Positions 17,145 through 28,826 of a stretch of 64,000 nucleotides of DNA are shown here, piece after piece (position 1 is the first letter of the stretch; the number at the start of each line of letters is the position of its first letter). The position numbers were made by a program, and so were the translations under genes. The notes under the pieces were generated by a model, which saw only the letters and a program-made list of their open reading frames with translations, was not told where the DNA came from and did no database searches. This DNA comes from Variovorax sp. OK212 (GTDB lineage: Bacteria; Pseudomonadota; Gammaproteobacteria; Burkholderiales; Burkholderiaceae_C), in NCBI RefSeq assembly GCF_900112425.1, contig NZ_FOLP01000002.1, forward strand, positions 186,001 through 250,000, written 5' to 3'.

Positions 17145-18425
17145 TCAGGACTTGGCGGCCGCGCCGCCGACCTCGGCCGCCTCCGCCGCGGCCGCCGCTG
17201 CCCCGCGCGCCTTGCGCCCGATGAACAGGTTGATCAGCGGTCCCGTCATCGCGGTGGTCGCCAGCGCCATCACCAGCAGCATGGTGAACAGCTCGGGGCC
17301 GATGAGCCCGGCGTCCAGGCCGATCTTCATCACGATGAGCTCCATCAGCCCGCGCGCGTTCATCAGCGAGCCGGTGGCCAGGCTGTCGCGCCAGCCGTAG
17401 CCCGCCATGCGCGCGCCGGCCGCGCCGCCGGCGACCTTGCCCAAGGTGGCCACAGCCACGATCAGCAGCATCGCGCCCAGGCTCGCGCCCGTGAAGGCGC
17501 TGGCCGTGGTGCCCAGGCCCGCGAGCGCGAAGAACAGCGGCATCAGCACGACGATGGAAATGGGTTCGATGCGCTCGGTGAGCGACTTCAGCAGCCGGTC
17601 GTCGCGCGGCAGGCAGACGCCGAACAGGAAGGCGCCGAACACCGCATGCAGGTGCAGCCACTCGGTCGCCAGCGCGGTCACGAGCAGGCCGAGCATGAGC
17701 GCGGCCATGACGGTGGTCGAGGGCTCGCCGCCGGGCGCCCTGGTGCGCAGCAGCCAGGCAAAGGCCGGCTTCGCGCCCAGGAACAGCACGCACAGCACCA
17801 CTGCCATGCCCAGCGTGGTCTTGAGCAGGCCGTGGTAGCCCTCGCCCGCGCCGACCATCGCGACCACGAAGGCCAGCAGGATCCACGCGAACACATCGAC
17901 CACCGCGGCGGCGCCGAGCGACAGCTGGCCGAAGGGCGTGCGCGTCATGGCGCGGTCCTTCAGGATGCGTGCCATCACGGGGAACGCGGTGATCGACAGC
18001 GCCGCCGCGATGAACAGCGCGAACGGCCAGAAGGCCACGCCGGCCGGTGCCAGCGACGGATGCAGCGCGGGCGCGATGGCCACGCCCAGCGCGGCCGGCA
18101 CCACGATGCTCAGCACGCCGACATAGCCCGCGGAACGCAACTGCTCGCGCACGCCCTGCGACGCGCGCAGCTCCAGGCCCACCACGAACATGAACAGCAC
18201 GAGCCCCAGCGTCGAGAGCGACGAGAGCCCCTGCAGCGATTCCTTGGAGAACAGCTGCGCATGCAGCGACGGAAACAGCGCCCCCATGACGACGGGGCCG
18301 AGCATCAGGCCGGCCGCCATCTCGCCGACCACCGCCGGCTGGCCTACATGACGCAGAACCCAGCCGCACACGCGTGCGGTGGCGAGGATGACGATGAGTT
18401 GCAGCAGCAGCGAGGTGGCGGACAT
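17145..18425 (-). CDS. CPA2-family cation:proton antiporter (Kef/NhaA-like fold)
   Basis: This 426-residue protein has about 12 membrane segments. It opens with the family's LATARVCGWVLRHVGQPAVVGEM-like first helices, meaning R/Q/P/V/G/E-M, and GLMLGPVV. Two half-family motifs FVVGLEL and VVDVFAW carry the conserved Asp of the ion pathway. Such proteins exchange Na+ or K+ for H+ at the inner membrane. No RCK/TrkA-N domain is fused, unlike KefB/C. The ATG at 18425 is favoured over one 51 bases upstream because it begins right at the first membrane helix. The C-terminus is a short Ala-rich tail. It lies inside the metal block but no metal specificity can be seen. Confidence 0.87.
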   Translation of the reverse strand: MSATSLLLQLIVILATARVCGWVLRHVGQPAVVGEMAAGLMLGPVVMGALFPSLHAQLFSKESLQGLSSLSTLGLVLFMFVVGLELRASQGVREQLRSAGYVGVLSIVVPAALGVAIAPALHPSLAPAGVAFWPFALFIAAALSITAFPVMARILKDRAMTRTPFGQLSLGAAAVVDVFAWILLAFVVAMVGAGEGYHGLLKTTLGMAVVLCVLFLGAKPAFAWLLRTRAPGGEPSTTVMAALMLGLLVTALATEWLHLHAVFGAFLFGVCLPRDDRLLKSLTERIEPISIVVLMPLFFALAGLGTTASAFTGASLGAMLLIVAVATLGKVAGGAAGARMAGYGWRDSLATGSLMNARGLMELIVMKIGLDAGLIGPELFTMLLVMALATTAMTGPLINLFIGRKARGAAAAAAEAAEVGGAAAKS

Positions 18426-18648
18426 GGGAGCGGGATGCGGGGAATGCAGGGAGCGCGGGGGCAGGCGAAGCGGCACATGTTAGTGCCCTCGCGTGACGCG
18501 CTCAACCCGCCCTGCTCACGCCGTGCACCCGCCGTGCGCCCGCTGCGCGCCAGCAGCCGCTGGCTTGCTGCCCCGCGCCGGCCATCGCCATCGCGCTGCT
18601 CGCGGCAACCGCGTTGCCGCCAGGCGCAAGGCGGACGCAGGTACCGGC

Positions 18649-21015
<2,367 letters not shown>

Positions 21016-21022
21016 GGAATCG

Positions 21023-21053
21023 ATTGGAAACCCTGAAGCAGGTGTAGAGTCAA
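21023..21053 (-). promoter_or_regulatory. MerR-type promoter/operator for the P-type ATPase gene
   Basis: Read leftward, TTGACT (-35, 21048-21053) and TCCAAT (-10, 21023-21028) are separated by exactly 19 bases, the over-long spacer typical of MerR-activated promoters. The spacer holds the imperfect dyad ACTCTA...CAGGGT (21030-21050), which resembles ZntR/CadR/PbrR sites (ACYCTR...YAGRGT). The divergent MerR regulator starts 33 bases away. The predicted transcription start falls one or two bases from the ATPase ATG at 21015. Confidence 0.8.
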
Positions 21054-21085
21054 ACGCTCATTTCCACCCGTTCGGATACCGCATC

Positions 21086-21556
21086 ATGAAAATCGGTGAA
21101 CTGGCCAAGGTCACGAACACGCCGGTCGAAACCATCCGGTACTACGAGCGCGAGCACCTGCTGCCCGAGCCCGCGCGCACCGACGGCAACTACCGCATCT
21201 ACGACGAAGACCATGCCCAGCGCCTGGGCTTCATCCGCCGCTGCCGCTCGCTGGACATGACGCTCGACGAGATCCGCAGCCTGCTGAAATTCCGCGACGC
21301 GCCGCAGGAGGACTGCGGCCAGGTCAACCAGCTGCTGGACGACCACATCGGCCACGTGGCCGCGCGCATCGCCGAACTGAAGACGCTCGAGAAGCAGCTG
21401 AAGGCGCTGCGCCAGCAATGCGGCGGGCCCGAGTCGGCCAACGCCTGCGGCATCCTGCAGGAGCTCGACACCGCCGCGCTCGCGCCCGACACCTTCGGCC
21501 AGCATGCGGGCCATGTGCACGGCGCACTGCATGCGCCGGCCAAGCGCGGCGCCTGA
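21086..21556 (+). CDS. cadR: MerR-family Cd/Pb-responsive regulator
   Basis: This 156-residue MerR protein has a winged helix at residues 1-70 (MKIGELAKVTNTPVETIRYYE), a dimerisation helix, and metal ligands C77, C112 and C121. The C112-C121 spacing of nine and the absence of His in the loop fit the PbrR/CadR branch better than ZntR, which has a His in this loop. The His-containing tail (HAGHVHGALH) also recalls CadR. It should twist the 19-base-spaced promoter at 21023-21053 to activate the divergent ATPase gene. The ATG at 21086 gives the canonical family start. cadR versus pbrR cannot be decided from sequence. Confidence 0.9.
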   Translation: MKIGELAKVTNTPVETIRYYEREHLLPEPARTDGNYRIYDEDHAQRLGFIRRCRSLDMTLDEIRSLLKFRDAPQEDCGQVNQLLDDHIGHVAARIAELKTLEKQLKALRQQCGGPESANACGILQELDTAALAPDTFGQHAGHVHGALHAPAKRGA

Positions 21557-21562
21557 CCCCGC

Positions 21563-22462
21563 CTACGCCTCGTTTTCCGGCTCGCCGCCGAGCGCCGACA
21601 GCCGCTGCGCAATGCCGATGGCCTGCGCCACCCACTGGTTGCCGCAGTGGTGCCGCCGGATCGCCGCCACCTTGCGCTCGAAGCGCCCGCCCACGATGCG
21701 CACGCGCTCCAGCCCGCGCGAGGCCACCATCGCCGCGCCCAGCCGCGCCGGAAGAATGCCCATGCCGCAACCCGCCGCCGCCAGGTCGAGCGTGAGTTCG
21801 ACCGAGTTGCTCTCGATGGCCGGGAGCAGCGGCCGCCCGCATTCGCGCTCGACGATGCGGCGCAGCACGTAGGGCCGCGGCGGCAGTATCAGCGGCTGCG
21901 CAGCCAGCTGCGCCACCGCGATCTCGCGCGGCAGCCCCTGCCCCGCCAGCCGGTAGCCCACCAGACGCTCGTCGTGCAGCAGCACGCGCTCGACTTCCTC
22001 GGAGTCGATGGCCACGTCGTAGACGAAACCCATGTCGGCCTTGCCGCGCACCACCGCCTCGACCACGTCCTGCGAGCTGGCCGTCATCAGCGTGAGCCGG
22101 GCCGTCGCGCCCTGCTGGCGGAAGGCCACGGCCAGGTCGGGCAGCAGATAGGCCGCCAGCGTGTTGACGGTGGCAATGCCCAGGTGATGGGTGGAGGCGC
22201 CGGCGGCGGCCGCCGCGCCCATGGCATGGTCGATCTGCTCGAACGCCGGCTCCAGCCGTGCCAGCAACTCCGCGCCCGACGCGGTGAGCGCAATGCCGCG
22301 CCCGTGGCGGCGGAACAGGGCAAAGCCCAGTTGCTCCTCGAGCCGGCGGATCTGCTTGCTCAGCGCCGGCTGCGAGATGACCAGCGTCTCCGCAGCCTTG
22401 CGCAGCGAAGGCGAGCGCGCGGCAAACACGAACTGCCGCAAGGCGTGGTCTGAGGTGTCCAT
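21563..22462 (-). CDS. LysR-type transcriptional regulator
   Basis: This 299-residue LTTR has an N-terminal winged helix (residues about 5-62, SLRKAAETLVISQPALSKQI) and a periplasmic-binding-fold effector domain. The ATG at 22462 was chosen; a TTG three codons upstream is possible. It diverges from a Bug-type receptor/amidase/aldolase unit, with a 17-base palindrome (22520-22536) in between, so it probably controls that unit and itself. The effector is unknown; an amide or an aromatic acid derived from it would suit the neighbours. Its stop lies 6 bases from that of the MerR gene, convergent. Confidence 0.9.
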   Translation of the reverse strand: MDTSDHALRQFVFAARSPSLRKAAETLVISQPALSKQIRRLEEQLGFALFRRHGRGIALTASGAELLARLEPAFEQIDHAMGAAAAAGASTHHLGIATVNTLAAYLLPDLAVAFRQQGATARLTLMTASSQDVVEAVVRGKADMGFVYDVAIDSEEVERVLLHDERLVGYRLAGQGLPREIAVAQLAAQPLILPPRPYVLRRIVERECGRPLLPAIESNSVELTLDLAAAGCGMGILPARLGAAMVASRGLERVRIVGGRFERKVAAIRRHHCGNQWVAQAIGIAQRLSALGGEPENEA

Positions 22463-22519
22463 GGGAGGCAAAGGCTAGCGCATCCAGGGCCGAGCCGTGC
22501 GGTCTTGCAGCGGGCGAGC

Positions 22520-22536
22520 GATAACCCGGGGTTATC
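22520..22536. promoter_or_regulatory. 17-base palindrome, likely LysR operator
   Basis: GATAACCC-G-GGGTTATC is a perfect inverted repeat around one central base, containing ATAAC-N7-GTTAT, a good match to the T-N11-A LysR recognition style. It lies 58 bases upstream of the divergent LysR start and 81 bases before the receptor start, where an LTTR would bind. No clear -35/-10 was identified beside it. Confidence 0.65.
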
Positions 22537-22616
22537 TCTGGAATGCGGCGCGGGCGGTTTCTCCGGTGGGCGCAAACACGGAGCATGGCCGCTTCCCACC
22601 TCACGACGGAACCGAC

Positions 22617-23618
22617 ATGCAACGACGCCAGCTTCCCGCCGCGCTCTTCGCGCTTTCAGTGGCCACGCAGGCCGTGCGCCCTGCGCTGGCGCAACCGGCC
22701 TCGGCTTCCGCGGCGGCTTCGCCGTCTTCGCGCGCGGTGCGCCTCATCAACGGCTTCTCGGCCGGCGGCGCGGTCGACACGCTGTCGCGCGCCGTGGCCG
22801 AGCGCCTGGGCGCGGTGCTGGGCCAGCCCGTGGTGGTCGACAACCGGCCCGGCGCCTCGGGAATGATCGCGGCCGACGCGGTGGCGCGCGCCGCGCCCGA
22901 CGGCCTCACGGTGGGTGTGCTCGACGTCGGCGCGCTCGCCGTGAACCCGGCCTTGCAGAAGCGCCTGGCCTACGACGCGGGCAAGGACTTCGCGTACATC
23001 GGCCTGGTCGCGCGCATCCCGCTGCTGCTGGTGGCGCACCCCTCGGTACCCGCGGCCAACCTCAAGGAACTGACGGCGCTGCTGCGCGCCAACCCCGGCA
23101 CCTATGCCTACGCCACGGCCGGCATCGGCAACCCGCTGCACCTGGCCATGGAGGCCTACCGGCAGGCCAGCGGCGTGAAGGTGGTGCACGTGCCGTACAA
23201 GGGCGCGAGCGCAGCCGTGCAGGACGTGCTGGGCGGGCGCGTGCCGCTGATGTTCATCGACGTCAACACCAGCGCGCAACACCTTCGCGCGGGCACGCTC
23301 AAGCCCTTGGCCATCGCCACGCGCGAGCGCAACCCCACGCTGCCGGGCGTGCCCACCTTCGCCGAATCGGGCTTCCCTGGCTTCGAGGCCACGCCGTGGA
23401 TCGGGCTGCTCGGGCCGGCCGCGCTGCCGGCCGACACCAAGGCGCGCATGGCCGATGCGTTGGCCCAGGTCATGGCGCAGCCCGACACGCGCAACAGGAT
23501 CACCGCGCTGGGCTTCGTCGCGCTGCAGGACGGACCCGATGCGTTCGCCAGGCTGGCGGGCGAAGATCGCATCGCCTATGCGAAGCTGATCCGCGAGCGC
23601 GGCATCTCGCTCGACTGA
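22617..23618 (+). CDS. Bug/TctC-family tripartite tricarboxylate transporter receptor
   Basis: This 333-residue secreted solute receptor has a signal peptide (residues 1-25, cleaved after RPALA-Q). The family signatures are NGFSAGGAVDTLSR and VVVDNRPGASG in the N-lobe, then VPYKGASAAVQDVLGG, PTFAESG and a C-terminal helical end. Bug proteins bind small carboxylates or amides in the periplasm and deliver them to TctAB. No tctA or tctB gene is in the window, as is usual for the many orphan Bug genes of Comamonadaceae and Bordetella. It is the first gene of a unit with an amidase (25 bases downstream) and an aldolase. Confidence 0.9.
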   Translation: MQRRQLPAALFALSVATQAVRPALAQPASASAAASPSSRAVRLINGFSAGGAVDTLSRAVAERLGAVLGQPVVVDNRPGASGMIAADAVARAAPDGLTVGVLDVGALAVNPALQKRLAYDAGKDFAYIGLVARIPLLLVAHPSVPAANLKELTALLRANPGTYAYATAGIGNPLHLAMEAYRQASGVKVVHVPYKGASAAVQDVLGGRVPLMFIDVNTSAQHLRAGTLKPLAIATRERNPTLPGVPTFAESGFPGFEATPWIGLLGPAALPADTKARMADALAQVMAQPDTRNRITALGFVALQDGPDAFARLAGEDRIAYAKLIRERGISLD

Positions 23619-23643
23619 CCCGATCGACCTGCTGGAGGTTTCC

Positions 23644-25107
23644 ATGACGACACCCGACATACCCGAACTCAGCGCCGTCGAGGCGCTGGCTGCGTTCGAC
23701 AACGGCACGCTGACCTCGGAGGCCTATGTGCAGGCCCTGCTCGCGCGCGCCCAGGCGCTGCGCTCGCTCAACAGCTGGATCACGCTCGATGCGCAAGGCG
23801 CGCTGCAGGCGGCACGCGCCGTGGACGCCGCCCGTGCGCGCGGAGACAAGCTCGGCGCGCTGGCCGGCCTGCCGCTCTATATCAAGGACAACATCGACAC
23901 CCAGGGCATCCGCACCACCGGCGGCACGCCCGCGCTCAAGGACTTCGTGCCGCGCGCCAATGCGCCGGTGCTGGAGCCGCTGCTGGCGGCCGGCGCCATC
24001 GTGCTGGCCAAGGCGAGCCTGCACGAGCTCGCGTTCGGCAGCACCTCGAGCAACGCGGCCTTCGGCTTCGTGAAGAACCCGTACGACACGGGGCGCATTC
24101 CGGGCGGCTCGTCGGGCGGTACCGCGGCCGGCATTGCCGCGCGCATTGCGCCCGCAGGGCTGGGCACGGACACGGGCGCGTCGGTGCGGCATCCGGCGTC
24201 GTTCTGCGCGCTCGTGGGCCTGCGCCCGTCGGTGGGCAACGGCGGCGCCCAGAGGCGCTACCCGGGAGGCGGCGTGGTGCCCATCTCGCGCACGCGCGAC
24301 ACGCCCGGCCCGATGGCGCGCACCGTGGCCGACGTGGCGCTGCTCGACGCGGTCGTCACCGGCGCACCCACGGCCCCGCTGGCGCCCGCAGCGCTCGCGG
24401 GCCTGCGGCTCGGCCTGCCGCGCGCGTACTTCTGGGAGAACCTCGACCGCGAGGTCGAGGCCGTGATGAACGCGGCCGTGCAGCGGCTGCGCGAAGCGGG
24501 CGTGGTCTTCGTCGAGGCCGACCTGCGGGGCGTGCCCGAGCTCAACGAGCGCGTCTCGATGCCGGTGGCGCTCTACGAGTTCTACCACCGCGACCTCGAG
24601 GCTTACCTGAAGGAAGAAGGCCTGCAGCTCACGCTCGACGAAGTGATTGCGCAGGTAGCGAGCCCCGACGTGAAGGGCATCTTCGGCATCGCGAAGGACA
24701 TGCCCAGGGCCGCCTACGAGGACGCCATCGGCGTGCACCGGCCGAAGCTCGTCGCGGCCTATGCCGACTACTTCTCGGCGCATGCGGTCGAGGGCGTGCT
24801 GTTCCCGACCTGCGCCATTCCGCCGCCGCCCATCGACCCCGACTTCACGGGCAAGGTCGAGATCAACGGCGTGCGGCAGCCGGGCGGCCCCGCCGCGCTG
24901 TTCCAGGTGCTGATCCGCAATGTCGATCCCGGCAGCAATGCCGGCATCCCGGGCCTCGCGCAGCCGGCCGGCATGACCGCGGGCGGGCTGCCCGTGGGCC
25001 TGGAGATCGACGGCCCGCTGGGCAGCGACCGGCGGCTGCTGGCCATCGGCCTGGCCATCGAGCAGCTGCTGGGCAAGCCCCCGGCGCCCCCTGTCACTTC
25101 CCTTTGA
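23644..25107 (+). CDS. Amidase-signature hydrolase (indoleacetamide hydrolase-like)
   Basis: This 487-residue cytoplasmic amidase has the complete Ser-cisSer-Lys triad: K81 (YIKDN), S156 in PGGSSGGT and nucleophile S180 in TDTGASVRHPA. The usual GGS before the nucleophile reads GAS. It hydrolyses a carboxamide to acid and ammonia; indoleacetamide hydrolase and mandelamide hydrolase are nearest in style, but the substrate is not readable. It starts 25 bases after the Bug receptor gene and is followed by the aldolase gene. The receptor may import the amide or the acid. Confidence 0.88.
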   Translation: MTTPDIPELSAVEALAAFDNGTLTSEAYVQALLARAQALRSLNSWITLDAQGALQAARAVDAARARGDKLGALAGLPLYIKDNIDTQGIRTTGGTPALKDFVPRANAPVLEPLLAAGAIVLAKASLHELAFGSTSSNAAFGFVKNPYDTGRIPGGSSGGTAAGIAARIAPAGLGTDTGASVRHPASFCALVGLRPSVGNGGAQRRYPGGGVVPISRTRDTPGPMARTVADVALLDAVVTGAPTAPLAPAALAGLRLGLPRAYFWENLDREVEAVMNAAVQRLREAGVVFVEADLRGVPELNERVSMPVALYEFYHRDLEAYLKEEGLQLTLDEVIAQVASPDVKGIFGIAKDMPRAAYEDAIGVHRPKLVAAYADYFSAHAVEGVLFPTCAIPPPPIDPDFTGKVEINGVRQPGGPAALFQVLIRNVDPGSNAGIPGLAQPAGMTAGGLPVGLEIDGPLGSDRRLLAIGLAIEQLLGKPPAPPVTSL

Positions 25108-25121
25108 CGACCCCACGCACC

Positions 25122-25907
25122 ATGAACACACCTGAGCGCGCCCAACTGCGCGACACCGTCAACGGCACCCTCGGCTCGCCGCTGCGCCCCGCGCCCCACT
25201 GGACGCTCGAACAGAAGATGGCCATCGCCTGCCGCTACCTCGCGCTGCAGGAGCACTGCGAAACGCTGGCCGGCCAGATGACCGTGCGCCTGGGCGAAGG
25301 CCGCTTCGCGACCACGCCCATCGGCGTGGCGTTCGACGAGATGCGCCCCGGCGACATCCTCGTGGTCGACGACGAACTTGCGCTGCTCGAGGGCCGCGGC
25401 ATGGCCAACCCCGCCACGCGCTTTCACATGTGGGTGTACCGCGCGCGGCCCGACGTGGCCTGCATCATCCACACGCACCCGCCGGCCACGTCCGCGCTGT
25501 CGATGATCGAAGAACCGCTGGTGGTGGCGCACATGGACCAGACGCCTTTCTTCAACGACTGCGCGTTCCTGAAGGAATGGCCGGGCCTGCCGATCGCCGA
25601 CGACGAAGGCGTGGTGATCTCGGCCGCGCTGGGCGGCAAGCGCAGCATCCTGCTTGCGCACCACGGCCTGCTGACCGCCTGCGCGACGCTCGAGGAGGCC
25701 ACCTACATGGCGGTGCTGCTGGAGCAGGCCGCGCGGCGCCAGTTGATGGCGGCGGCGGCCGGCACGGTGCATCCGGTGGCGGACGCGCTCGCACAGGAGT
25801 CGCACGACTTCCTGCTGAAGCCGAGCATCGTGAACGCGACCTTCGCGATGTATGCCCGCCGCGTGCTGCGCGCGGGGCATCCGCAGGATGACTTCCTGGG
25901 CAATTGA
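25122..25907 (+). CDS. Class II aldolase/adducin-domain protein
   Basis: This 261-residue protein has the class II aldolase fold. The zinc ligands are visible as the HTHPP motif in CIIHTHPPATS (about residues 109-113) and a third histidine in LLAHHGLLT (about 174-175), with an acidic residue upstream. Family members are L-fuculose/rhamnulose phosphate aldolases, ribulose-5-phosphate epimerases or decarboxylases acting on hydroxy acids. The ATG at 25122 was chosen over a TTG six codons upstream. It is 14 bases downstream of the amidase and ends the unit, converging with cysE. Confidence 0.87.
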   Translation: MNTPERAQLRDTVNGTLGSPLRPAPHWTLEQKMAIACRYLALQEHCETLAGQMTVRLGEGRFATTPIGVAFDEMRPGDILVVDDELALLEGRGMANPATRFHMWVYRARPDVACIIHTHPPATSALSMIEEPLVVAHMDQTPFFNDCAFLKEWPGLPIADDEGVVISAALGGKRSILLAHHGLLTACATLEEATYMAVLLEQAARRQLMAAAAGTVHPVADALAQESHDFLLKPSIVNATFAMYARRVLRAGHPQDDFLGN

Positions 25908-25968
25908 GCCGGTACGGCCCTGAACACGGCTTGCCGGGGGCCGCGGCGGCCCTGCTGCCCCGCTGCCC

Positions 25969-26757
25969 CTACTTGCCCACCAGCTGCGTGAGCTTCTCCG
26001 CCTCGAAGCTCTCGTCGCGCGCCGCATCGCAGGGCACGCAGTCCTTGGTGCCCGGTTGCGCCGACAGCTTCTCGATGGCCTGCCACAGCAGCGCGATCTG
26101 GTGCTCCTGGCTGGAGGCGTTGTCGATCAGCCCGCGCATGGCCTGGCTCAGCGGGTCGTCTTCCTGCGTGATGCCGTAGGCGGAAAACTTCTGCGGCGCG
26201 GCCACGTCGGCGCCCTCTCCGGCTTCGCCGGCCTCGCCGCTCTTCGACGGAATGATGCGCGCGGGAATGCCCACCGCGGTCGCCCCGGCCGGCACCGGCT
26301 TGATGACCACCGCGTTGCTGCCGATCTTGGCGCCGTCGCCCACGACGAAGCCGCCCAGCACCTTGGCGCCCGCGCTCACCACCACGTTGCGGCCCAGCGT
26401 CGGATGCCGCTTGGCGCCCTTGTAGAGCGAGGTGCCGCCCAGCGTCACGCCCTGGTAGATGGTGCAGCCGTCGCCGATCTCGGCGGTCTCGCCGACCACC
26501 ACGCCCATGGCGTGGTCGAAGAACACCCGCTCGCCGATCTTGGCCGCGGGGTGGATCTCGATGCCGGTCAGCCCGCGTGCCACGTGCGCGATGAAACGCG
26601 CCGGCCACTTGAAGCCATGGGTCCAACAGGCATGCGCCCAGCGATGCAGCACCACGGCATGGAAGCCGGGGTAGACCGTGATCACTTCCCAGGCGCTGCG
26701 GGCGGCCGGGTCGCGTTCGAGGATGCACCGGATATCGGCGCGCAGGCGAGAGAACAT
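25969..26757 (-). CDS. cysE: Serine O-acetyltransferase
   Basis: This 262-residue left-handed beta-helix acetyltransferase (CysE/EpsC type) opens [21 protein letters not shown]. The hexapeptide region from about residue 65 contains [13 protein letters not shown], with the conserved Asp-His, and [16 protein letters not shown], the family hallmark. It transfers acetyl from acetyl-CoA to L-serine, the first step of cysteine synthesis. A tail of about 80 residues, rich in Glu/Ala and ending with [17 protein letters not shown], extends beyond the usual core; the Gly/Glu/Ala repeat near residue 175 is low-complexity. The gene lies 48 bases from trmJ and reads the same way. Confidence 0.94.
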   Translation of the reverse strand: MFSRLRADIRCILERDPAARSAWEVITVYPGFHAVVLHRWAHACWTHGFKWPARFIAHVARGLTGIEIHPAAKIGERVFFDHAMGVVVGETAEIGDGCTIYQGVTLGGTSLYKGAKRHPTLGRNVVVSAGAKVLGGFVVGDGAKIGSNAVVIKPVPAGATAVGIPARIIPSKSGEAGEAGEGADVAAPQKFSAYGITQEDDPLSQAMRGLIDNASSQEHQIALLWQAIEKLSAQPGTKDCVPCDAARDESFEAEKLTQLVGK

Positions 26758-26805
26758 CGCTGCCTTCTTGTCGTTATATGGTTATGTCGACGGGGGGCGC
26801 GCAGT

Positions 26806-27639
26806 CTATAGCCCGCTGTCATCGCGTACGGGCGATGGGGTCTTAGCCTCGGGCCCGGGCGCCGCGGCGGCGCCGACAAGCGGCTTGACGGCGTCGCGCG
26901 GCGGCTTGGTGGTGTCGCGCGGCAGCTTGGTGGCGTCGCTCATGGCCTTGGCGATGCCGCGCAGGATGTGGATCTCTTCCGGCGTGGGCTGGGCCCGGTT
27001 GAACAGCTGCTGCAGCCGCGGCATGAGCTTCTTGGGCGCCGCGGGGTCGAGAAAACCGATGTCCACCAGCGAGCGCTCCCAGTGCTCGAGCATGCCGGCC
27101 ACGGCCTGCGCGTCGGCCACCTGCACCGGCGCCGTGGCCTCTCGCACGCCGTAGCCGCCCAGGGCCAGCCGCCATTCGTAGGCCACCACCTGGATGGCCG
27201 CGCCCAGGTTCAGCGAGCCGAATTGGGGGTCGGTCGGAATGGTCAGCGCCACATTGCAGCGGTAGACGTCTTCGTTTCGCATGCCGAAACGCTCGGAGCC
27301 GAACAGGAAGGCCACGTGCTGGTCGGCTTGCTGGCCCAGTGGTTCGAGGTGCTCGCGGGGCGTGCGCGTGGGCGGGCCGAAGTCGCGCGGGATCATGGCC
27401 GTGGCGCACAGGTGGGTCACACCGTCCAGGGCATCGTCGAGCGTCTCGACGATGCGGGCGTTGGCCAGCACGTCGAGCGCGCCGCTCGCGCGCTGGATGG
27501 TTTCCTCGCGCCGCAGCACGTTGGCCCAGCGCGGCGCGACCAGCACCAGGTCGGTGAAACCCATGGTCTTCATGGCACGGGCGGCGGCGCCCACATTGCC
27601 GGCGTGGCTGGTCTGGATCAGGATGAAACGGGTGCGCAT
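26806..27639 (-). CDS. trmJ: tRNA (cytidine/uridine-2'-O-)-methyltransferase TrmJ
   Basis: This 277-residue SPOUT-fold methyltransferase begins [21 protein letters not shown] and has the knot motifs [18 protein letters not shown] and [21 protein letters not shown]. TrmJ methylates the ribose at position 32 of several tRNAs using S-adenosylmethionine. The C-terminus carries an extra tail with three imperfect 7-residue units ([21 protein letters not shown]) encoded by 21-base repeats at 26882-26944, then an Ala/Pro-rich end. The trmJ-suhB head-to-head arrangement is common in beta- and gammaproteobacteria and supports the call. Confidence 0.93.
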   Translation of the reverse strand: MRTRFILIQTSHAGNVGAAARAMKTMGFTDLVLVAPRWANVLRREETIQRASGALDVLANARIVETLDDALDGVTHLCATAMIPRDFGPPTRTPREHLEPLGQQADQHVAFLFGSERFGMRNEDVYRCNVALTIPTDPQFGSLNLGAAIQVVAYEWRLALGGYGVREATAPVQVADAQAVAGMLEHWERSLVDIGFLDPAAPKKLMPRLQQLFNRAQPTPEEIHILRGIAKAMSDATKLPRDTTKPPRDAVKPLVGAAAAPGPEAKTPSPVRDDSGL

Positions 27640-27756
27640 GACGGGTTTAGCAGACACAAAACGGCGGAGCCGGTAAAATCCCCCGATTCTCGCCGCCCGC
27701 ATCGCCGGGCCGCTCACGGGGCGCCAAGCCCCTCCTCTTGCTCTTCTCACAATCCA

Positions 27757-28824
27757 ATGTCGTCCCCCAACCTGCATCCCATGCTCAATGTGGCCGTCAA
27801 GGCCGCACGCGCCGCCGGCGCGATCATCAACCGCGCTGCCCTCGACGTCGAGTCCGTGCGCATCTCCCAGAAGCAGGTCAACGACTTCGTCACCGAAGTC
27901 GATCACGCCAGCGAGAAAGCGATCATCGAGACGCTGCTCGGCGCGTACCCGGGGCACGGCATCCTGGCCGAGGAATCGGGCACCGAGCACGGCGCCAAGG
28001 ATTCCGACTACGTCTGGATCATCGATCCGCTGGACGGCACCACCAACTTCATCCACGGCTTCCCGGTGTACTGCGTGTCCATCGCGCTGTCGGTGCGCGG
28101 CAAGATCGAGCAGGCGGTGGTCTACGACCCGAGCCGCAACGACCTGTTCACCGCCACCAAGGGCCGCGGCGCCTACATGAACGACCGGCGCATCCGCGTG
28201 TCCAAGCGCACGCGCCTGAACGAGTGCCTGATTTCGACCGGCTTCCCGTTCCGCACCGGCGACAACTTCAAGCAGTACCTGGCCATCATGGCGGACATGA
28301 TGCCCCGCGCGGCCGGCCTGCGCCGCCCCGGCGCCGCCGCGCTCGACCTGGCCTACGTGGCCGCCGGCTTCACCGACGCCTTCTTCGAAACCGGCCTGAA
28401 CCCCTGGGACGTGGCCGCGGGTTCGCTGCTGGTCACCGAGGCCGGCGGCCTGATCGGCAACTTCACGGGCGAGCCCGAGTTCCTCGAGCAGCGCGAATGC
28501 CTGGCCGGCGCCCCGCGCATCTACGGCCAGCTGGTGCCGCTGCTCGCCAAGTACTCCAAGTTCGCCAACGTCGACGACAAGCTGCGCGCCAGCGACCGCG
28601 TGCGCGCGGTGTCCGCCTCGACCAAGGCCAACGCGGAAGACGCATCGGTCGACCTGTACGCCCGCAGCACGGTGCCCGACTTTGCCGACGAGGCCGCCGA
28701 AGGCGCTGAAGGTGCCGCGCCCGCCCCCGCCGCGGCGCCCGCGCCCCGCAAGCTCACGCGCATTCGCCGTGACGCGCCCCCCGCCGCCGGTGCCCGCTCC
28801 GAGGGCGACACGTCCGCCAAGTGA
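27757..28824 (+). CDS. suhB: Inositol-1-monophosphatase family protein SuhB
   Basis: This 355-residue protein has the phosphatase metal sites LAEESG (E72/E73), [12 protein letters not shown] (D90, D93) and NPWDVAAG further on. SuhB hydrolyses inositol phosphate and also serves as a subunit of rRNA transcription antitermination complexes. The core is about 270 residues; the remaining 80 form an Ala/Pro/Glu-rich, probably disordered tail ending in basic residues. The ATG at 27757 was chosen; a second ATG at 27781 ([10 protein letters not shown]) is equally family-like. A TAAAAT -10-like hexamer lies near 27674. The stop overlaps or abuts the FUSC gene start. Confidence 0.93.
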   Translation: MSSPNLHPMLNVAVKAARAAGAIINRAALDVESVRISQKQVNDFVTEVDHASEKAIIETLLGAYPGHGILAEESGTEHGAKDSDYVWIIDPLDGTTNFIHGFPVYCVSIALSVRGKIEQAVVYDPSRNDLFTATKGRGAYMNDRRIRVSKRTRLNECLISTGFPFRTGDNFKQYLAIMADMMPRAAGLRRPGAAALDLAYVAAGFTDAFFETGLNPWDVAAGSLLVTEAGGLIGNFTGEPEFLEQRECLAGAPRIYGQLVPLLAKYSKFANVDDKLRASDRVRAVSASTKANAEDASVDLYARSTVPDFADEAAEGAEGAAPAPAAAPAPRKLTRIRRDAPPAAGARSEGDTSAK

Positions 28825-28826
28825 CG

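Noticed and set aside
25908..25968. GC-rich palindrome GGGCCGC-G-GCGGCCC as a bidirectional terminator between the aldolase and cysE genes
   Set aside because: Loop is a single base and no T-run follows in either direction; likely only high-GC chance.
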